NCBI RefSeq assembly: GCF_022012435.1
Contig: NZ_JAKLUA010000007.1
Location: 62,001 to 126,000 of the forward strand
Length of the DNA stretch: 64,000 bases
From: Bradyrhizobium zhengyangense
GTDB lineage: Bacteria; Pseudomonadota; Alphaproteobacteria; Rhizobiales; Xanthobacteraceae
Reading direction: 5' to 3'
Part shown: piece by piece, positions 8,660 to 17,180 of the stretch
Position numbering within the stretch: position 1 is the first letter of the stretch
Layout: each line of letters starts with the position of its first letter
Made by a program: the position numbers and the translations under genes
The notes under the pieces: model-generated
What the model saw: the letters and a program-made list of their open reading frames with translations, nothing else
What the model was told of the DNA's origin: nothing
Databases searched by the model: none

Positions 8660-9115
8660 ATGATCGAAGACCATGACCTGCGGATTCTCGCCCACCTCCA
8701 GAAGGACGGTCGCGCCACCAACCAGCAGCTGGCCGATGAGGTCGGCATGTCGACCTCCGCCTGCTGGCGCCGGGTGCGCGCGCTCGAGGACAGCGGCGTC
8801 ATCCGCGGCTATGCGGCCCTCATCGCGCGCGAGCAGGCAGGCTTTGCGATGTCGGCCATCCTCCATGTCTCATTGGAGCGGCACGACGCCAAATTCGTCG
8901 ACGAGTTCGTCTCGCGCGTCACCACGCGCCGCGAGGTGCTGGAGTGCTTTGCGACCACCGGCGATGCTGACTATCATTTGCGCGTCGTTGTGCAGGACAT
9001 GGCGGCCTACAACCGCTTCCTCGATGAGTTCATGTTCCGCATTCCCGGCATTCGCTACGTCCGCAGCAATGTGGTGCTGAAGGAGATCAAGACCAGCGTC
9101 GCGCTGCCGTTCTGA
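8660..9115 (+). CDS. Lrp/AsnC-family transcriptional regulator
   Basis: A 151-residue feast/famine regulator. The N-terminal HTH (residues about 4-55, with LAHLQKDGRATNQQLADEVG and STSACWRRVRALE) is followed by a RAM ligand-binding domain (ECFATTGDADYHLRVVVQD). Family members form octamers that bind amino acids. A GGAGGG precedes the ATG. The divergent neighbour is indolepyruvate ferredoxin oxidoreductase. Many alphaproteobacteria carry this pair, which suggests that an aromatic or branched amino acid induces the oxidoreductase (inference). Confidence 0.92.
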   Translation: MIEDHDLRILAHLQKDGRATNQQLADEVGMSTSACWRRVRALEDSGVIRGYAALIAREQAGFAMSAILHVSLERHDAKFVDEFVSRVTTRREVLECFATTGDADYHLRVVVQDMAAYNRFLDEFMFRIPGIRYVRSNVVLKEIKTSVALPF

Positions 9116-9130
9116 CATACGGGAGGTGCC

Positions 9131-9220
9131 GTAGGGTGGGCAAAGGCGCTCTTGCGCCGTGCCCACGATCTTTCCATGATCGAAAAAGGTGGTGGGCACG
9201 CTTCGCGTTGCCCACTCTAC
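9131..9220. repeat. Inverted pair of REP-like units (BIME)
   Basis: The left unit (9131-9167) reads GTAGGGTGGGCA, the inner GGCGC/GCGCC hairpin, then TGCCCACG. The right unit (9191-9220) on the minus strand is GTAGAGTGGGCA, then a short core and TGCCCACC. The order (long subtype forward, short subtype inverted) matches 495-583. It lies between the converging lrp and FAH-family genes, where it could also act as a bidirectional stem-loop. Confidence 0.8.
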
Positions 9221-9231
9221 AGCACCGGCGC

Positions 9232-10017
9232 TTACTGCCCCTCCCGTACAAACCTGTTCCGCAAGCTGCCGACACCAATAATCTCGATCTCCACGATATC
9301 GCCGTGCTTGATGTCGGGCGAGGCGCCATCCGTGCCCATCCAGATCACGTCGCCCGGCCACAGCGTAAAATACTTCGTCAGCTCGACCAGGAACGGCACC
9401 ACGCCAAAGATCATGTCGTTCGTGTGGAAGCGGTTCGTTTCCTTGCCGTTGACGCGGACGATGGTCTCCATCGTCGCAAGATCGGCCTCGGTTTCGATCC
9501 ATGGGCCCATCGGCTTGAACGTGTCGGCATTCTTCGAGCGCCACAGGCTGCGATCGGCCTTCTGCCAGGTGCGCTCGCTGACGTCGTTGCCGATGGTGTA
9601 GCCGAATACGCAATCCATCGCGTTCGCTTCGGTGAGATGTTTTACCTTCTTGCCGATGACGACGACGAGCTCGCCCTCGTAGTGGATCTTCTCCGTGGCA
9701 AAGGACGGGATCACGACATCCTCGTCATGCGCGATCAGCGCGTTCTGGGCGCGGTAGCCGATCTCGGGCCTCTCAGGCACAGCCGGCACCGTGCCGGCCT
9801 TGTCGGCGGCTTCCTTCAGATGCCTCAGATAATTCAGGCCGACGCAGTAGAAGGTGCGTGGAATCAGCGGCAACTCGATCTTCACCTGCGACAGCGGATG
9901 CGTGCGCGACGTACGCTGCCACTCACCGAAGGGATCGCCGTCGACCGCGATCACCTGATCGCCGTCCATGATTCCCCAGGAGGTCTTGCCGGAGGCGGTG
10001 AATTTTAGCCAGCGCAT
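9232..10017 (-). CDS. Fumarylacetoacetate hydrolase (FAH) family protein
   Basis: A 261-residue cytosolic enzyme with the FAH C-terminal fold. The metal site is visible as EGELVVVIGK (the Glu-x-Glu pair), together with GYTIGNDVSERTWQ and KPMGPWIETEADL. Members hydrolyse, decarboxylate or isomerise 2-oxo dienoic or acylpyruvate-like acids at the end of aromatic catabolism. Here it is the last gene of a three-gene operon (Ldh-type dehydrogenase, flavin monooxygenase, FAH) with gaps of only 21 and 15 bases, so it likely completes a degradative route. The exact substrate cannot be read from the sequence. Confidence 0.88.
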   Translation of the reverse strand: MRWLKFTASGKTSWGIMDGDQVIAVDGDPFGEWQRTSRTHPLSQVKIELPLIPRTFYCVGLNYLRHLKEAADKAGTVPAVPERPEIGYRAQNALIAHDEDVVIPSFATEKIHYEGELVVVIGKKVKHLTEANAMDCVFGYTIGNDVSERTWQKADRSLWRSKNADTFKPMGPWIETEADLATMETIVRVNGKETNRFHTNDMIFGVVPFLVELTKYFTLWPGDVIWMGTDGASPDIKHGDIVEIEIIGVGSLRNRFVREGQ

Positions 10018-10032
10018 AGTCTGTCCTCGCTG

Positions 10033-11400
10033 TTATTCTGCAGCATTGCGCGGCTGCACTTTCCACGCGCCGGCGGCGGGCCGCTTCAAGCCGAGATTCT
10101 CCCGCAGCGTCTTGCCACGGTAGTCCTTCTGGAACAGGCCGCGCCGCTGCAACTCCGGCACCACATGCTGGACGAAATCGGCATAGGAGCCGGGCACGTA
10201 AGTGGCCGCGATGACAAAGCCGTCGCAGCCGCGCTCGACGAACATCTCTTCAAGCTTGTCCGCGATCTCCTTGGGGCCGCCGACCATGGCGTCGTGCACC
10301 TGGCCGCGGCCGGAGAAGGTGACGAAGTCGCGCGCGCTCGGATTGCTCTTGCCCGAGGTCTTCAGCACGCCGTCGCGGATGCCCAGGATGCCCTGCATGC
10401 TCTTGAGGTCGTCCGTCGTCAGCGGTTCGTCGAGATCCTTGGTGGCGAAGTCGTAATTGAGCGCTTCTGATAGCAGCGACAGCGCGTCGATCTCCAGCGG
10501 CAGCTTGTTGATCAGCGCCATCTTGTCCTCGGCTTCCGCCTTGGTCGCGGCACAAACGGGCGTCGTCAGATTGCAGAGGAACATCTGCTCCGGATCGCGG
10601 CCGGCTTTCGCGGCCTCGTTGCGCACGGACGCATAACCTTCCTTCGCGGCGCCGAGATTGCGCGCGGCGGTGAAGATCACCTCGCCCCATCGTCCGGCAA
10701 AGCGCTGGCCGCGGCCGGACGCGCCGGCCTGGATGATGACGGGGTGGCCCTGCTGCGAGCGCGGCACGGTGAACGGCCCGCGGGACTTGAAGGCCGCGCC
10801 CCTGTGATCGAGCCGCTTCACCTTGGTCGGATCGGCAAAACGTCCGCTTGTCTTGTCCATGATCAACGCGCCGTCTTCCCATGTGTCCCAATGGCCGAGC
10901 ACGACCTCCATGAACTCGTCGGCCTTGTCGTAACGGGAATCATGTTCGGGATGGGAGTCCCGGCCCATGTTGAGCGCCTCGCCGTCGTTGAGCGAAGTCA
11001 CGACGTTCCAGCCCGCGCGCCCGCCCGACATCAGATCGAGCGTGGCAAAGCGGCGGGCGACGTCGAACGGCTCGTAATAGGTGGTCGAGCATGTTGCCCC
11101 TAAGCCGAGCTTGTCGGTCACCATGCCCATCGTGGTCAGCACGATCAGCGGATCCATCTTCACGCAGCGGATGCCGTATTCGACGGTGTGGGCGTGGTCG
11201 TTGCCATAGCGGTCCGGCATCGCGAGACGATCGTCGAAGAACGCCATCTGGAACTTGCCGGCCTCGAGAATCTTCGCGATCTCCTGATAGTAGTCCGCCG
11301 ACATGGAGTCGCTGCGCGAGTCCGGATGCCGCCACGAGCTCGGCAAGTTCGTGCAGTTCTGCGCCTGCAGGAAGCCGACCAGAACCATCTGCCTGTTCAT
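10033..11400 (-). CDS. LLM-class flavin-dependent monooxygenase (NtaA/SnaA/DszA-like)
   Basis: A 455-residue member of the luciferase-like FMNH2-dependent monooxygenases of the NtaA/SnaA/DszA/SoxA branch. These oxidise compounds such as nitrilotriacetate or dibenzothiophene sulfone, using flavin reduced by a partner reductase that is not seen nearby. Family marks are an N-terminal GFLQAQNCTNLPSSWRHP, MAFFDDRLAMPD, DLMSGGRAGWNVVTSLNDG, and PVIIQAGASGRGQRFAGRWG, which lies in the flavin-binding region. It is the middle gene of the operon that starts at 12474. Its company suggests C-N, C-S or C-O bond cleavage of an imported organic compound, which is inference. Confidence 0.9.
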   Translation of the reverse strand: MNRQMVLVGFLQAQNCTNLPSSWRHPDSRSDSMSADYYQEIAKILEAGKFQMAFFDDRLAMPDRYGNDHAHTVEYGIRCVKMDPLIVLTTMGMVTDKLGLGATCSTTYYEPFDVARRFATLDLMSGGRAGWNVVTSLNDGEALNMGRDSHPEHDSRYDKADEFMEVVLGHWDTWEDGALIMDKTSGRFADPTKVKRLDHRGAAFKSRGPFTVPRSQQGHPVIIQAGASGRGQRFAGRWGEVIFTAARNLGAAKEGYASVRNEAAKAGRDPEQMFLCNLTTPVCAATKAEAEDKMALINKLPLEIDALSLLSEALNYDFATKDLDEPLTTDDLKSMQGILGIRDGVLKTSGKSNPSARDFVTFSGRGQVHDAMVGGPKEIADKLEEMFVERGCDGFVIAATYVPGSYADFVQHVVPELQRRGLFQKDYRGKTLRENLGLKRPAAGAWKVQPRNAAE

Positions 11401-11421
11401 GTTGCTGTTCTCCGGATTGGC

Positions 11422-12474
11422 TCAGGACAGATCGAGGACGGTGTCGAGACGGTAGTCACGCGCGAGCGCACGCAGCTTTTCCCACGTCGCATCCTCGACC
11501 GCGATGCCATCCCGCAGACGCTGCTGCTCGCGCACGCCCTCGAGCTCGCCGGGATAATAGACGCCCTTGCTGCCCTCGGACGGCGGCGTCGACTTCAAAT
11601 AGCGCGCGAACTCCGCAACCTCGCGCTTGAACTCCTGCAGCGGGCGGAAGGCGGCGACGTTGAACACCGCCATGAAGCACCCGTCATTGTGCCGTCCTGT
11701 CGGCTCGACGCCGAAGCCGAGCCCCGTGAGCAGGCCGCAGAGCACCTCGACCATCGCGGCAAGCCCACTGCCCTTGTAGCCCTCGGTACCGCCGAGCGGC
11801 AGCAGCGCGCCGCCCTTGCGATATTGCGTGGGATCGGTGGTGTGCCGGCCCTCGGCATCGATGATCCATCCCGTAGGAATCTCTTCGCCGCGGGCGACCG
11901 CGAGCTGGACCTTGCCGGCGGCGACAGCCGACGTCGCCATGTCCAGGTAGAATGGCGCCTCGAGGTCGGACGGCACCGCGATCGAGATCGGGTTGGTGCC
12001 GAGCCGCGCCTCCTTGCCGCCGAACGGCGCGACATGCTTTGGCGAGCGTCCGGAATCGGCGGTGGCAATCCCGATCATGCCCTCGTGCATCGCCATCAGC
12101 GGATAGGCCGCGAGGCGGCCGACATGGCTTTGCCGGAACACGGTGCAGGCGGCGACGTTCGCCGTCTTCGCCTTCTCGATGGTAAGTGCCATCGCCTTGG
12201 CGTTGACGTGAAACCCAAAACCCCAGTGCCCGTCGATTACGGTCGTGGTCGGCGATTCCTGGACGATGGTCCAATTCGCACCGGGGACGATGTGCCCGGC
12301 TTTGATGCGGTCGATGTAGGTGGGAACCGCGATCACGCCGTGGGAGTCATGGCCGGCGAGATTGGCGTTGACGCAGCCGACGGCAACGGCGTCGGCTTCT
12401 TCCTCGGTGGCGCCGGCGGCCCGGAGCAGCGCAGCGCTGACGCGCGTGAGGCGGTCGGCCTTGACGATCGGCAT
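11422..12474 (-). CDS. Ldh-family NAD(P)-dependent 2-hydroxyacid dehydrogenase
   Basis: A 350-residue enzyme of the malate/L-lactate/sulfolactate/ureidoglycolate dehydrogenase family, which is unrelated to classical lactate dehydrogenase. Typical features are GHDSHGVIAVPTYIDRI near residue 40, RQSHVGRLAAYPLMA near 115 with the catalytic His, GTNPISIAVP, and LPLGGTEGYKGSGLA. It is the first gene of the three-gene catabolic operon. It probably oxidises or reduces a 2-hydroxy/2-oxo acid intermediate that links the monooxygenase and the FAH-type enzyme. The specific substrate is unknown. Confidence 0.9.
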   Translation of the reverse strand: MPIVKADRLTRVSAALLRAAGATEEEADAVAVGCVNANLAGHDSHGVIAVPTYIDRIKAGHIVPGANWTIVQESPTTTVIDGHWGFGFHVNAKAMALTIEKAKTANVAACTVFRQSHVGRLAAYPLMAMHEGMIGIATADSGRSPKHVAPFGGKEARLGTNPISIAVPSDLEAPFYLDMATSAVAAGKVQLAVARGEEIPTGWIIDAEGRHTTDPTQYRKGGALLPLGGTEGYKGSGLAAMVEVLCGLLTGLGFGVEPTGRHNDGCFMAVFNVAAFRPLQEFKREVAEFARYLKSTPPSEGSKGVYYPGELEGVREQQRLRDGIAVEDATWEKLRALARDYRLDTVLDLS

Positions 12475-12770
12475 GGCGTTCCCTCGGCTTTCGTGCCCTT
12501 CACGGGCTGCTCGTTGGGTGCCATCGTCTCAAAGCCGGAGTGCGATATCAATCTTCCGTAAACCAATACAGGGCTGCAAATTCGTAAACAGTGCGCGCCT
12601 TTCGTCGAAGATTCCTCCCGCGCGGCGGTATTCCCGGGAGTTCTTCAGCTGTCATTCGCTGCTCGTTCACTCTGATTGGCGGTTTCCCTGCCGCAATAAC
12701 GACCACTTAGGCGATCCCCATTCATAAAGCACCCGGGAAAAATCGGCAGAAATGCCCGGGAGTTGAGATC
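12475..12770. promoter_or_regulatory. Divergent promoter region, Ldh operon and c-di-GMP gene
   Basis: These 296 bases separate divergent genes and hold no convincing gene. The sequence CCCGGGAGTT occurs twice, at about 12633 and 12755, and the second copy includes the likely Shine-Dalgarno sequence of the downstream GTG start. No regulator gene adjoins, so I do not assign an operator. Confidence 0.35.
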
Positions 12771-15700
12771 GTGTCGACGTCACTCGCGCGCACCTTTGCG
12801 GCGCTGAGCGCCATAAATGAAGCGATCCTCTACGCGAAATCGCCGGACGCGCTGTACCAGATGGTCTGCGATGCCGGGTTTTCGAGCGGAGACTTCATGG
12901 CCGTCGCCGTGTTCCTGGTGGAGCCGGAGGGCCAGCACTTGCATTTCGCCGCCGGGCGCGGCGACGATGTGGCGCGCCTGCGCTCGCTCAAGATCACCAC
13001 CGAAGCTGGCGCGCCCGAGGGCTCGGGCGTCGGGGGCGAAGCGTTTCGCAGCCAGAAGCTCTGCATCAGCAACGACTATCTGAACGATCCGCGCTCACTG
13101 GCATGGCGTGAAGGCGCGACCAAGGCGAATATCGGCGCCGCGGCGGCGCTACCGCTTCTGTGCAACGGCAAAAGTGTCGGCGTGCTGTTCGTCACCCGCA
13201 GCGAGGCCGGCTCGTTGACCGAGCAGATGGTGTCGCTGTTCGAGCGCATGTCGGCCAACATCTCCTATGCGCTGGAGAACTTTGCGCGCGAGACCGCGCG
13301 GCAGGCCAGCGAGCGGACGACGCGGCGGCTCAACCGCATGTTCGGCGCGCTCAGCGCGACCAATGAAGCCATCCTGCGGGCAAAAAACGAGCAGGAGCTG
13401 TATCAGCTCGTGTGCGACGCTTCCGTGCACGGCGGCAAGTCATTGGCGACCTTCATCCTGCTGAAGGAGCCGGATTCGCATTGGCTGAAGCCCGTCGCCG
13501 GCACCGGCGAGAATCTGGAGCTCGTGGCGCGGACCCATTACTCCACCGATCCCGAGAATCCCTACGGCCGCGGCATTTCCGGCGAAGTGTTTCGAACGCA
13601 GAAGCCCATCATTGAGCGCGATCTCGCACGTCGCACCAAGGGAACGCCATGGGAGCAGCCGAACGTCAACACCGGCGTTGCAGCCCTCATCGCGGCGCCC
13701 CTGGTCAAGCATGGCCAAAGCATCGGCGTCATCCTGGCCTTCCTCAGCCAGTCCTGGGCCAAGGACGACGAAGTCGTCAGCTTGATGCTGCGCATCGCCG
13801 AGAATGTCTGCTTCGCGATCGACAATTTCGACCGTGAGGCCGAGAAAGCGCAGATCGCCGAGGAGGAGGAACGCCTGGCGCGCATGTATGCGGCGCTGAG
13901 CGCGACCAACGAGGCGATCCTGCGCGCGCACTCCCGTGCCGAGCTGTTCGATCTCGTCTGCGAGGCAACCGCCAAGGGCGCAAAATTCACCTCGGCGGCC
14001 ATCGCGCTGGTCGATCACGACGCCGAGCTGCTCCGCGTCGCCGCCTGCTACGGTCCGAACGCGGATTCAGTTCGCAACTTCAAGCTTTCGACCTCCGACC
14101 AGGTGCCCGAAGGCCGCGGTTTGACCGGAACGGCTTTCCGTACGCGCCAGCCCTGCATCAGCAACGACGTGCTGTCCGACGACCGGATCAAGCCCTGGGC
14201 GGCCAATGCCCGTCGCAACGGCATCGGGTCCGCCGCGGCGTTGCCGCTGTTCAACGGCGACCGTATCGAGGGCGTATTCGTTTTCAACTCGCCGGAGCGC
14301 GGCACGTTCACGCCGGAGTTTGTCGAGCTGTTGCAGCGGCTGCAGGCCAATGTCGCCTTTGCGCTCAACAATTTCGATCGGGCCGACGAACGCGCGCGGG
14401 CCGAGGCGCAGAAGGAGCGCCTGACGCGCATGTTCGCGGCGCTGAGCGCCACCAATGAAGCGATCGTGCGCGCCAAGTCCCGCACCGAGCTGTTCGAGCT
14501 CGTGTGCCGGGCCGCGTCCACCGGCGGCAAGTTTACTTCGACGACCATTGCGCTCGCCAGTGCCGACAGCGATCGGCTCGCGATCGTCGCATCCGCGGGA
14601 CCTTCCGCCGAGACCACCCGCAACGTCCGTCTCTCCGTCGACGCCGACCGGCCCGAGGGGCAGGGCATGAGCGGAACGGCGTTCCGCACGCGCCAGCCTT
14701 GCATCTGCAACGACTATGTCAACGACAGCCGTGTGAGCGCCTTCCATGCCGTCGTCCGAGCCGACGGCGCGCGCTCCGGCGCGGCATTTCCGCTGATCGC
14801 GCACGACAAGGCCGTCGGCGTCATGATCTACATGTCGACGGAACAGGACACCTTCACATCCGAGTTCGTCGAGCTGCTGCATCGCCTCGCCGACAACGTC
14901 TCCTTCGCGATGGAGAATTTCGATCGCGCCGACGAGAAGAACGAGGCCGACGAGCGGATCGAATACCTCGCCTCGCATGACAGCCTGACCGATTTGCCGA
15001 ACCGCGAGACCTTCAACGGGCTGCTGCGCGGAGCGATCGACGACGCTCAGCGCCACGATCACCGCTTCGCATTGCTGTTCATCGATCTCGACCGCTTCAA
15101 GGTCATCAACGATTCGCTCGGGCACGAGGCCGGCGATTTGCTCCTGCTCGAAGTGGCAAATCGTTTGCGCGGCGCGCTGCGGGCCAGCGACGTCGTGGCA
15201 CGTCTCGGCGGTGACGAGTTCGTGGTGATCCTCGATCAGTGCGGCGAGATCGACGATGTCCAGCGCATCGCCACCGGGCTGCTCGCCGCGCTCGCCGAGC
15301 CGATGGAGCTCGCCGGCCACGAGTGCCACACCACGGCGTCGATCGGCATCGCGATGTATCCGGCCAACGGCGCCGATGCACAGACGTTGACCAAGAACGC
15401 CGACATGGCGATGTATCTCGCCAAGGAAGACGGCAAGAACGGCTACCGCTTCTTCTCCAACGAAGTGAAGACGCAATCGATCGAACGTTTGTCGCTCGAA
15501 AGCGCACTGCGCCGGGCGCTCGAACGAGAGCAGTTCTCGCTGAACTACCAGCCCAAGGTCGACATGGAGACGGGGCAGATCACCGGCGTGGAAGCGCTGC
15601 TCCGCTGGAATCATCCCGATCTCGGCAGCGTCTCGCCGGCGCAGTTCATCCCGCTTGCGGAAGAGACCGGCCTGATCGTGCCGATTGGCCGCTGGGTGCT

Positions 15701-16334
15701 GAACGAAGCCTGCGCGCAGGCGATGACTTGGCAGCGCTGCGGCCTGCTGCCGCTGTCGATGGCGGTGAACTTGTCGCCGCGCCAGTTCGCCGACGAGCAT
15801 CTGTTGCAGGACGTCGACGAGGCTCTGGCGGCCTCCGGCATGTCGCCGGTGCTGCTCCAGCTCGAGGTCACCGAGAGCATGATGATGCGCAATGTCGGTC
15901 GGGCGCTGAAGGTGCTCGATGCCATTCAGAGCCGCGGCATCCGCCTGGCGATCGACGATTTCGGCACCGGCTATTCGTCGATGTCGCTGATGAAGCATTT
16001 CCCGATCGACACGATCAAGATCGACCGCTCCTTCGTGCGCGACCTGCCGCAGGATTCGGAGGACCAGGCGATCGCACAGGCCATCATCAGCATGGGCAAG
16101 GCGCTCGGCATGACCGTGGTCGCCGAGGGCGTCGAGAATGCCGAGCAGGAGGCCTTCCTGCGCACCCATGGCTGCGACGAGATGCAGGGCTTCCTGATCG
16201 CCAAGCCGTTGCCGGCGAAGCAGATGGCCGAGCTGCTGCGGCCGATGGAGTTGGCGATCGCGCCGCCGCTCCAGCCGGAGACGGATCTGCCCGTGGACGA
16301 CGCGGGACCGGTGTTGAAACGCGCCGTCGTGTGA
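12771..16334 (+). CDS. Four-GAF GGDEF-EAL cyclic-di-GMP protein
   Basis: A 1187-residue cytosolic signalling protein with no visible membrane segment. Four tandem GAF sensor units start near residues 5, 189, 372 and 552. Each opens with a variant of RMFAALSATNEAI and an ELFELVC-type stretch, so they look like internal duplications. A GGDEF domain follows, with the intact signature GGDEF at 813-817 and a product-inhibition RxxD (RASD, 804-807) five residues earlier. An EAL domain has an intact EAL at 941-943, DDFGTGYSS and KIDRSFV. Both catalytic signatures are conserved, so it could make and break c-di-GMP. The GTG start has GGGAG upstream. It lies directly before an exopolysaccharide locus, which c-di-GMP commonly controls. 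The GAF ligands are unknown. Confidence 0.93.
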   Translation: MSTSLARTFAALSAINEAILYAKSPDALYQMVCDAGFSSGDFMAVAVFLVEPEGQHLHFAAGRGDDVARLRSLKITTEAGAPEGSGVGGEAFRSQKLCISNDYLNDPRSLAWREGATKANIGAAAALPLLCNGKSVGVLFVTRSEAGSLTEQMVSLFERMSANISYALENFARETARQASERTTRRLNRMFGALSATNEAILRAKNEQELYQLVCDASVHGGKSLATFILLKEPDSHWLKPVAGTGENLELVARTHYSTDPENPYGRGISGEVFRTQKPIIERDLARRTKGTPWEQPNVNTGVAALIAAPLVKHGQSIGVILAFLSQSWAKDDEVVSLMLRIAENVCFAIDNFDREAEKAQIAEEEERLARMYAALSATNEAILRAHSRAELFDLVCEATAKGAKFTSAAIALVDHDAELLRVAACYGPNADSVRNFKLSTSDQVPEGRGLTGTAFRTRQPCISNDVLSDDRIKPWAANARRNGIGSAAALPLFNGDRIEGVFVFNSPERGTFTPEFVELLQRLQANVAFALNNFDRADERARAEAQKERLTRMFAALSATNEAIVRAKSRTELFELVCRAASTGGKFTSTTIALASADSDRLAIVASAGPSAETTRNVRLSVDADRPEGQGMSGTAFRTRQPCICNDYVNDSRVSAFHAVVRADGARSGAAFPLIAHDKAVGVMIYMSTEQDTFTSEFVELLHRLADNVSFAMENFDRADEKNEADERIEYLASHDSLTDLPNRETFNGLLRGAIDDAQRHDHRFALLFIDLDRFKVINDSLGHEAGDLLLLEVANRLRGALRASDVVARLGGDEFVVILDQCGEIDDVQRIATGLLAALAEPMELAGHECHTTASIGIAMYPANGADAQTLTKNADMAMYLAKEDGKNGYRFFSNEVKTQSIERLSLESALRRALEREQFSLNYQPKVDMETGQITGVEALLRWNHPDLGSVSPAQFIPLAEETGLIVPIGRWVLNEACAQAMTWQRCGLLPLSMAVNLSPRQFADEHLLQDVDEALAASGMSPVLLQLEVTESMMMRNVGRALKVLDAIQSRGIRLAIDDFGTGYSSMSLMKHFPIDTIKIDRSFVRDLPQDSEDQAIAQAIISMGKALGMTVVAEGVENAEQEAFLRTHGCDEMQGFLIAKPLPAKQMAELLRPMELAIAPPLQPETDLPVDDAGPVLKRAVV

Positions 16335-16373
16335 CGGCTGCTCAACGCGATCTGGGTGGATGCGCTACGCGTC

Positions 16374-17180
16374 CTAGCGATTGAATGGCCGTCTGCGGCT
16401 GAACAGAAGATAGATCGCGCGGGGGTTGGTGGTCATATAGCGCCAGAACAGACGGCGCGGCTCGAGCCAGGTCCGCCAGGCCCATTCAAGCCCGACCCTC
16501 TGCATCCATCGCGGCGCGCGGGAGCGGCTGCCCGACAGGAAGTTGAACAGGCCGCCCGACGTCTTGATGACGCCGACATTGGTGAGCAGCGGCGTGTATT
16601 CCTCGACGAAGGCCTGCTCGTTGGGTACGCCGAGCGCGACCCACAGGAAGTCGGGCGCGAGCGCGTTGATCTCGTCGACCTTGGCCCGCAGCGCTTCGCC
16701 ATCGAGATAGCCATGACTGTGTCCGACGATCTTGAGCCTCGGATACATGTTCTGGACACGCCGGACGGCCGCGGCGTTCTCCTCCTCGTTGGCGCCGAAC
16801 ATGTAGAAGGTGCGACCGGTCACCTCCGCCTTGCGCGCGACGACATGGAACAGGTCGGTCGTGGCCACGCGCTCGGGCAATGGAAACCAGGACTGCAGCT
16901 TCGAGGCCGCCACCAGCGGCTGCCCGTCGGCATTGATCAGATCGGCGGCGCGGAACAGACGCTCGGTCTGCGGCTCGGTCGAACAGCGCGCCAGCACCTC
17001 GCCATTGGCAGAGGTCAGATACAGCGGGCGGCTGATGCGATGACGTTCATCGGTCGCCTCGATCATGAAGTCGGCGGTTGCTTCCAGGTCGAGTGCGGCC
17101 ATGCGCAGGCCGCCGATCGTGATCCGGGGCACGTCGGCGGTCGCGGCCCGACCTTCAAGATTGACGCGGCGCTCAAGCAT
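16374..17180 (-). CDS. WecG/TagA/CpsF-family glycosyltransferase
   Basis: A 268-residue GT26-family transferase that adds a sugar (often an N-acetylmannosamine-type residue) to a lipid-linked precursor on the cytosolic face of the membrane. Family marks are YLTSANGEVL, the INADGQPLV stretch with the conserved aspartate, FYMFGANEEENAA, LWVALGVPNEQAF, and GLFNFLSGSRSRAPRWMQ followed by GLEWAWRTWLEPRRL. Its start overlaps the end of the Wzz-like gene by 8 bases, so the two are translationally coupled in one operon. It probably acts early in repeat-unit assembly of the polysaccharide made by this locus. Confidence 0.92.
   Translation of the reverse strand: MLERRVNLEGRAATADVPRITIGGLRMAALDLEATADFMIEATDERHRISRPLYLTSANGEVLARCSTEPQTERLFRAADLINADGQPLVAASKLQSWFPLPERVATTDLFHVVARKAEVTGRTFYMFGANEEENAAAVRRVQNMYPRLKIVGHSHGYLDGEALRAKVDEINALAPDFLWVALGVPNEQAFVEEYTPLLTNVGVIKTSGGLFNFLSGSRSRAPRWMQRVGLEWAWRTWLEPRRLFWRYMTTNPRAIYLLFSRRRPFNR

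Noticed and set aside
14067..16169. 700-codon open frame on the minus strand of the four-GAF protein
   Set aside because: It is a shadow of the real gene: GC-rich third positions remove stop codons on the opposite strand, and the product is low-complexity without a domain. The plus strand has full GAF, GGDEF and EAL domains.
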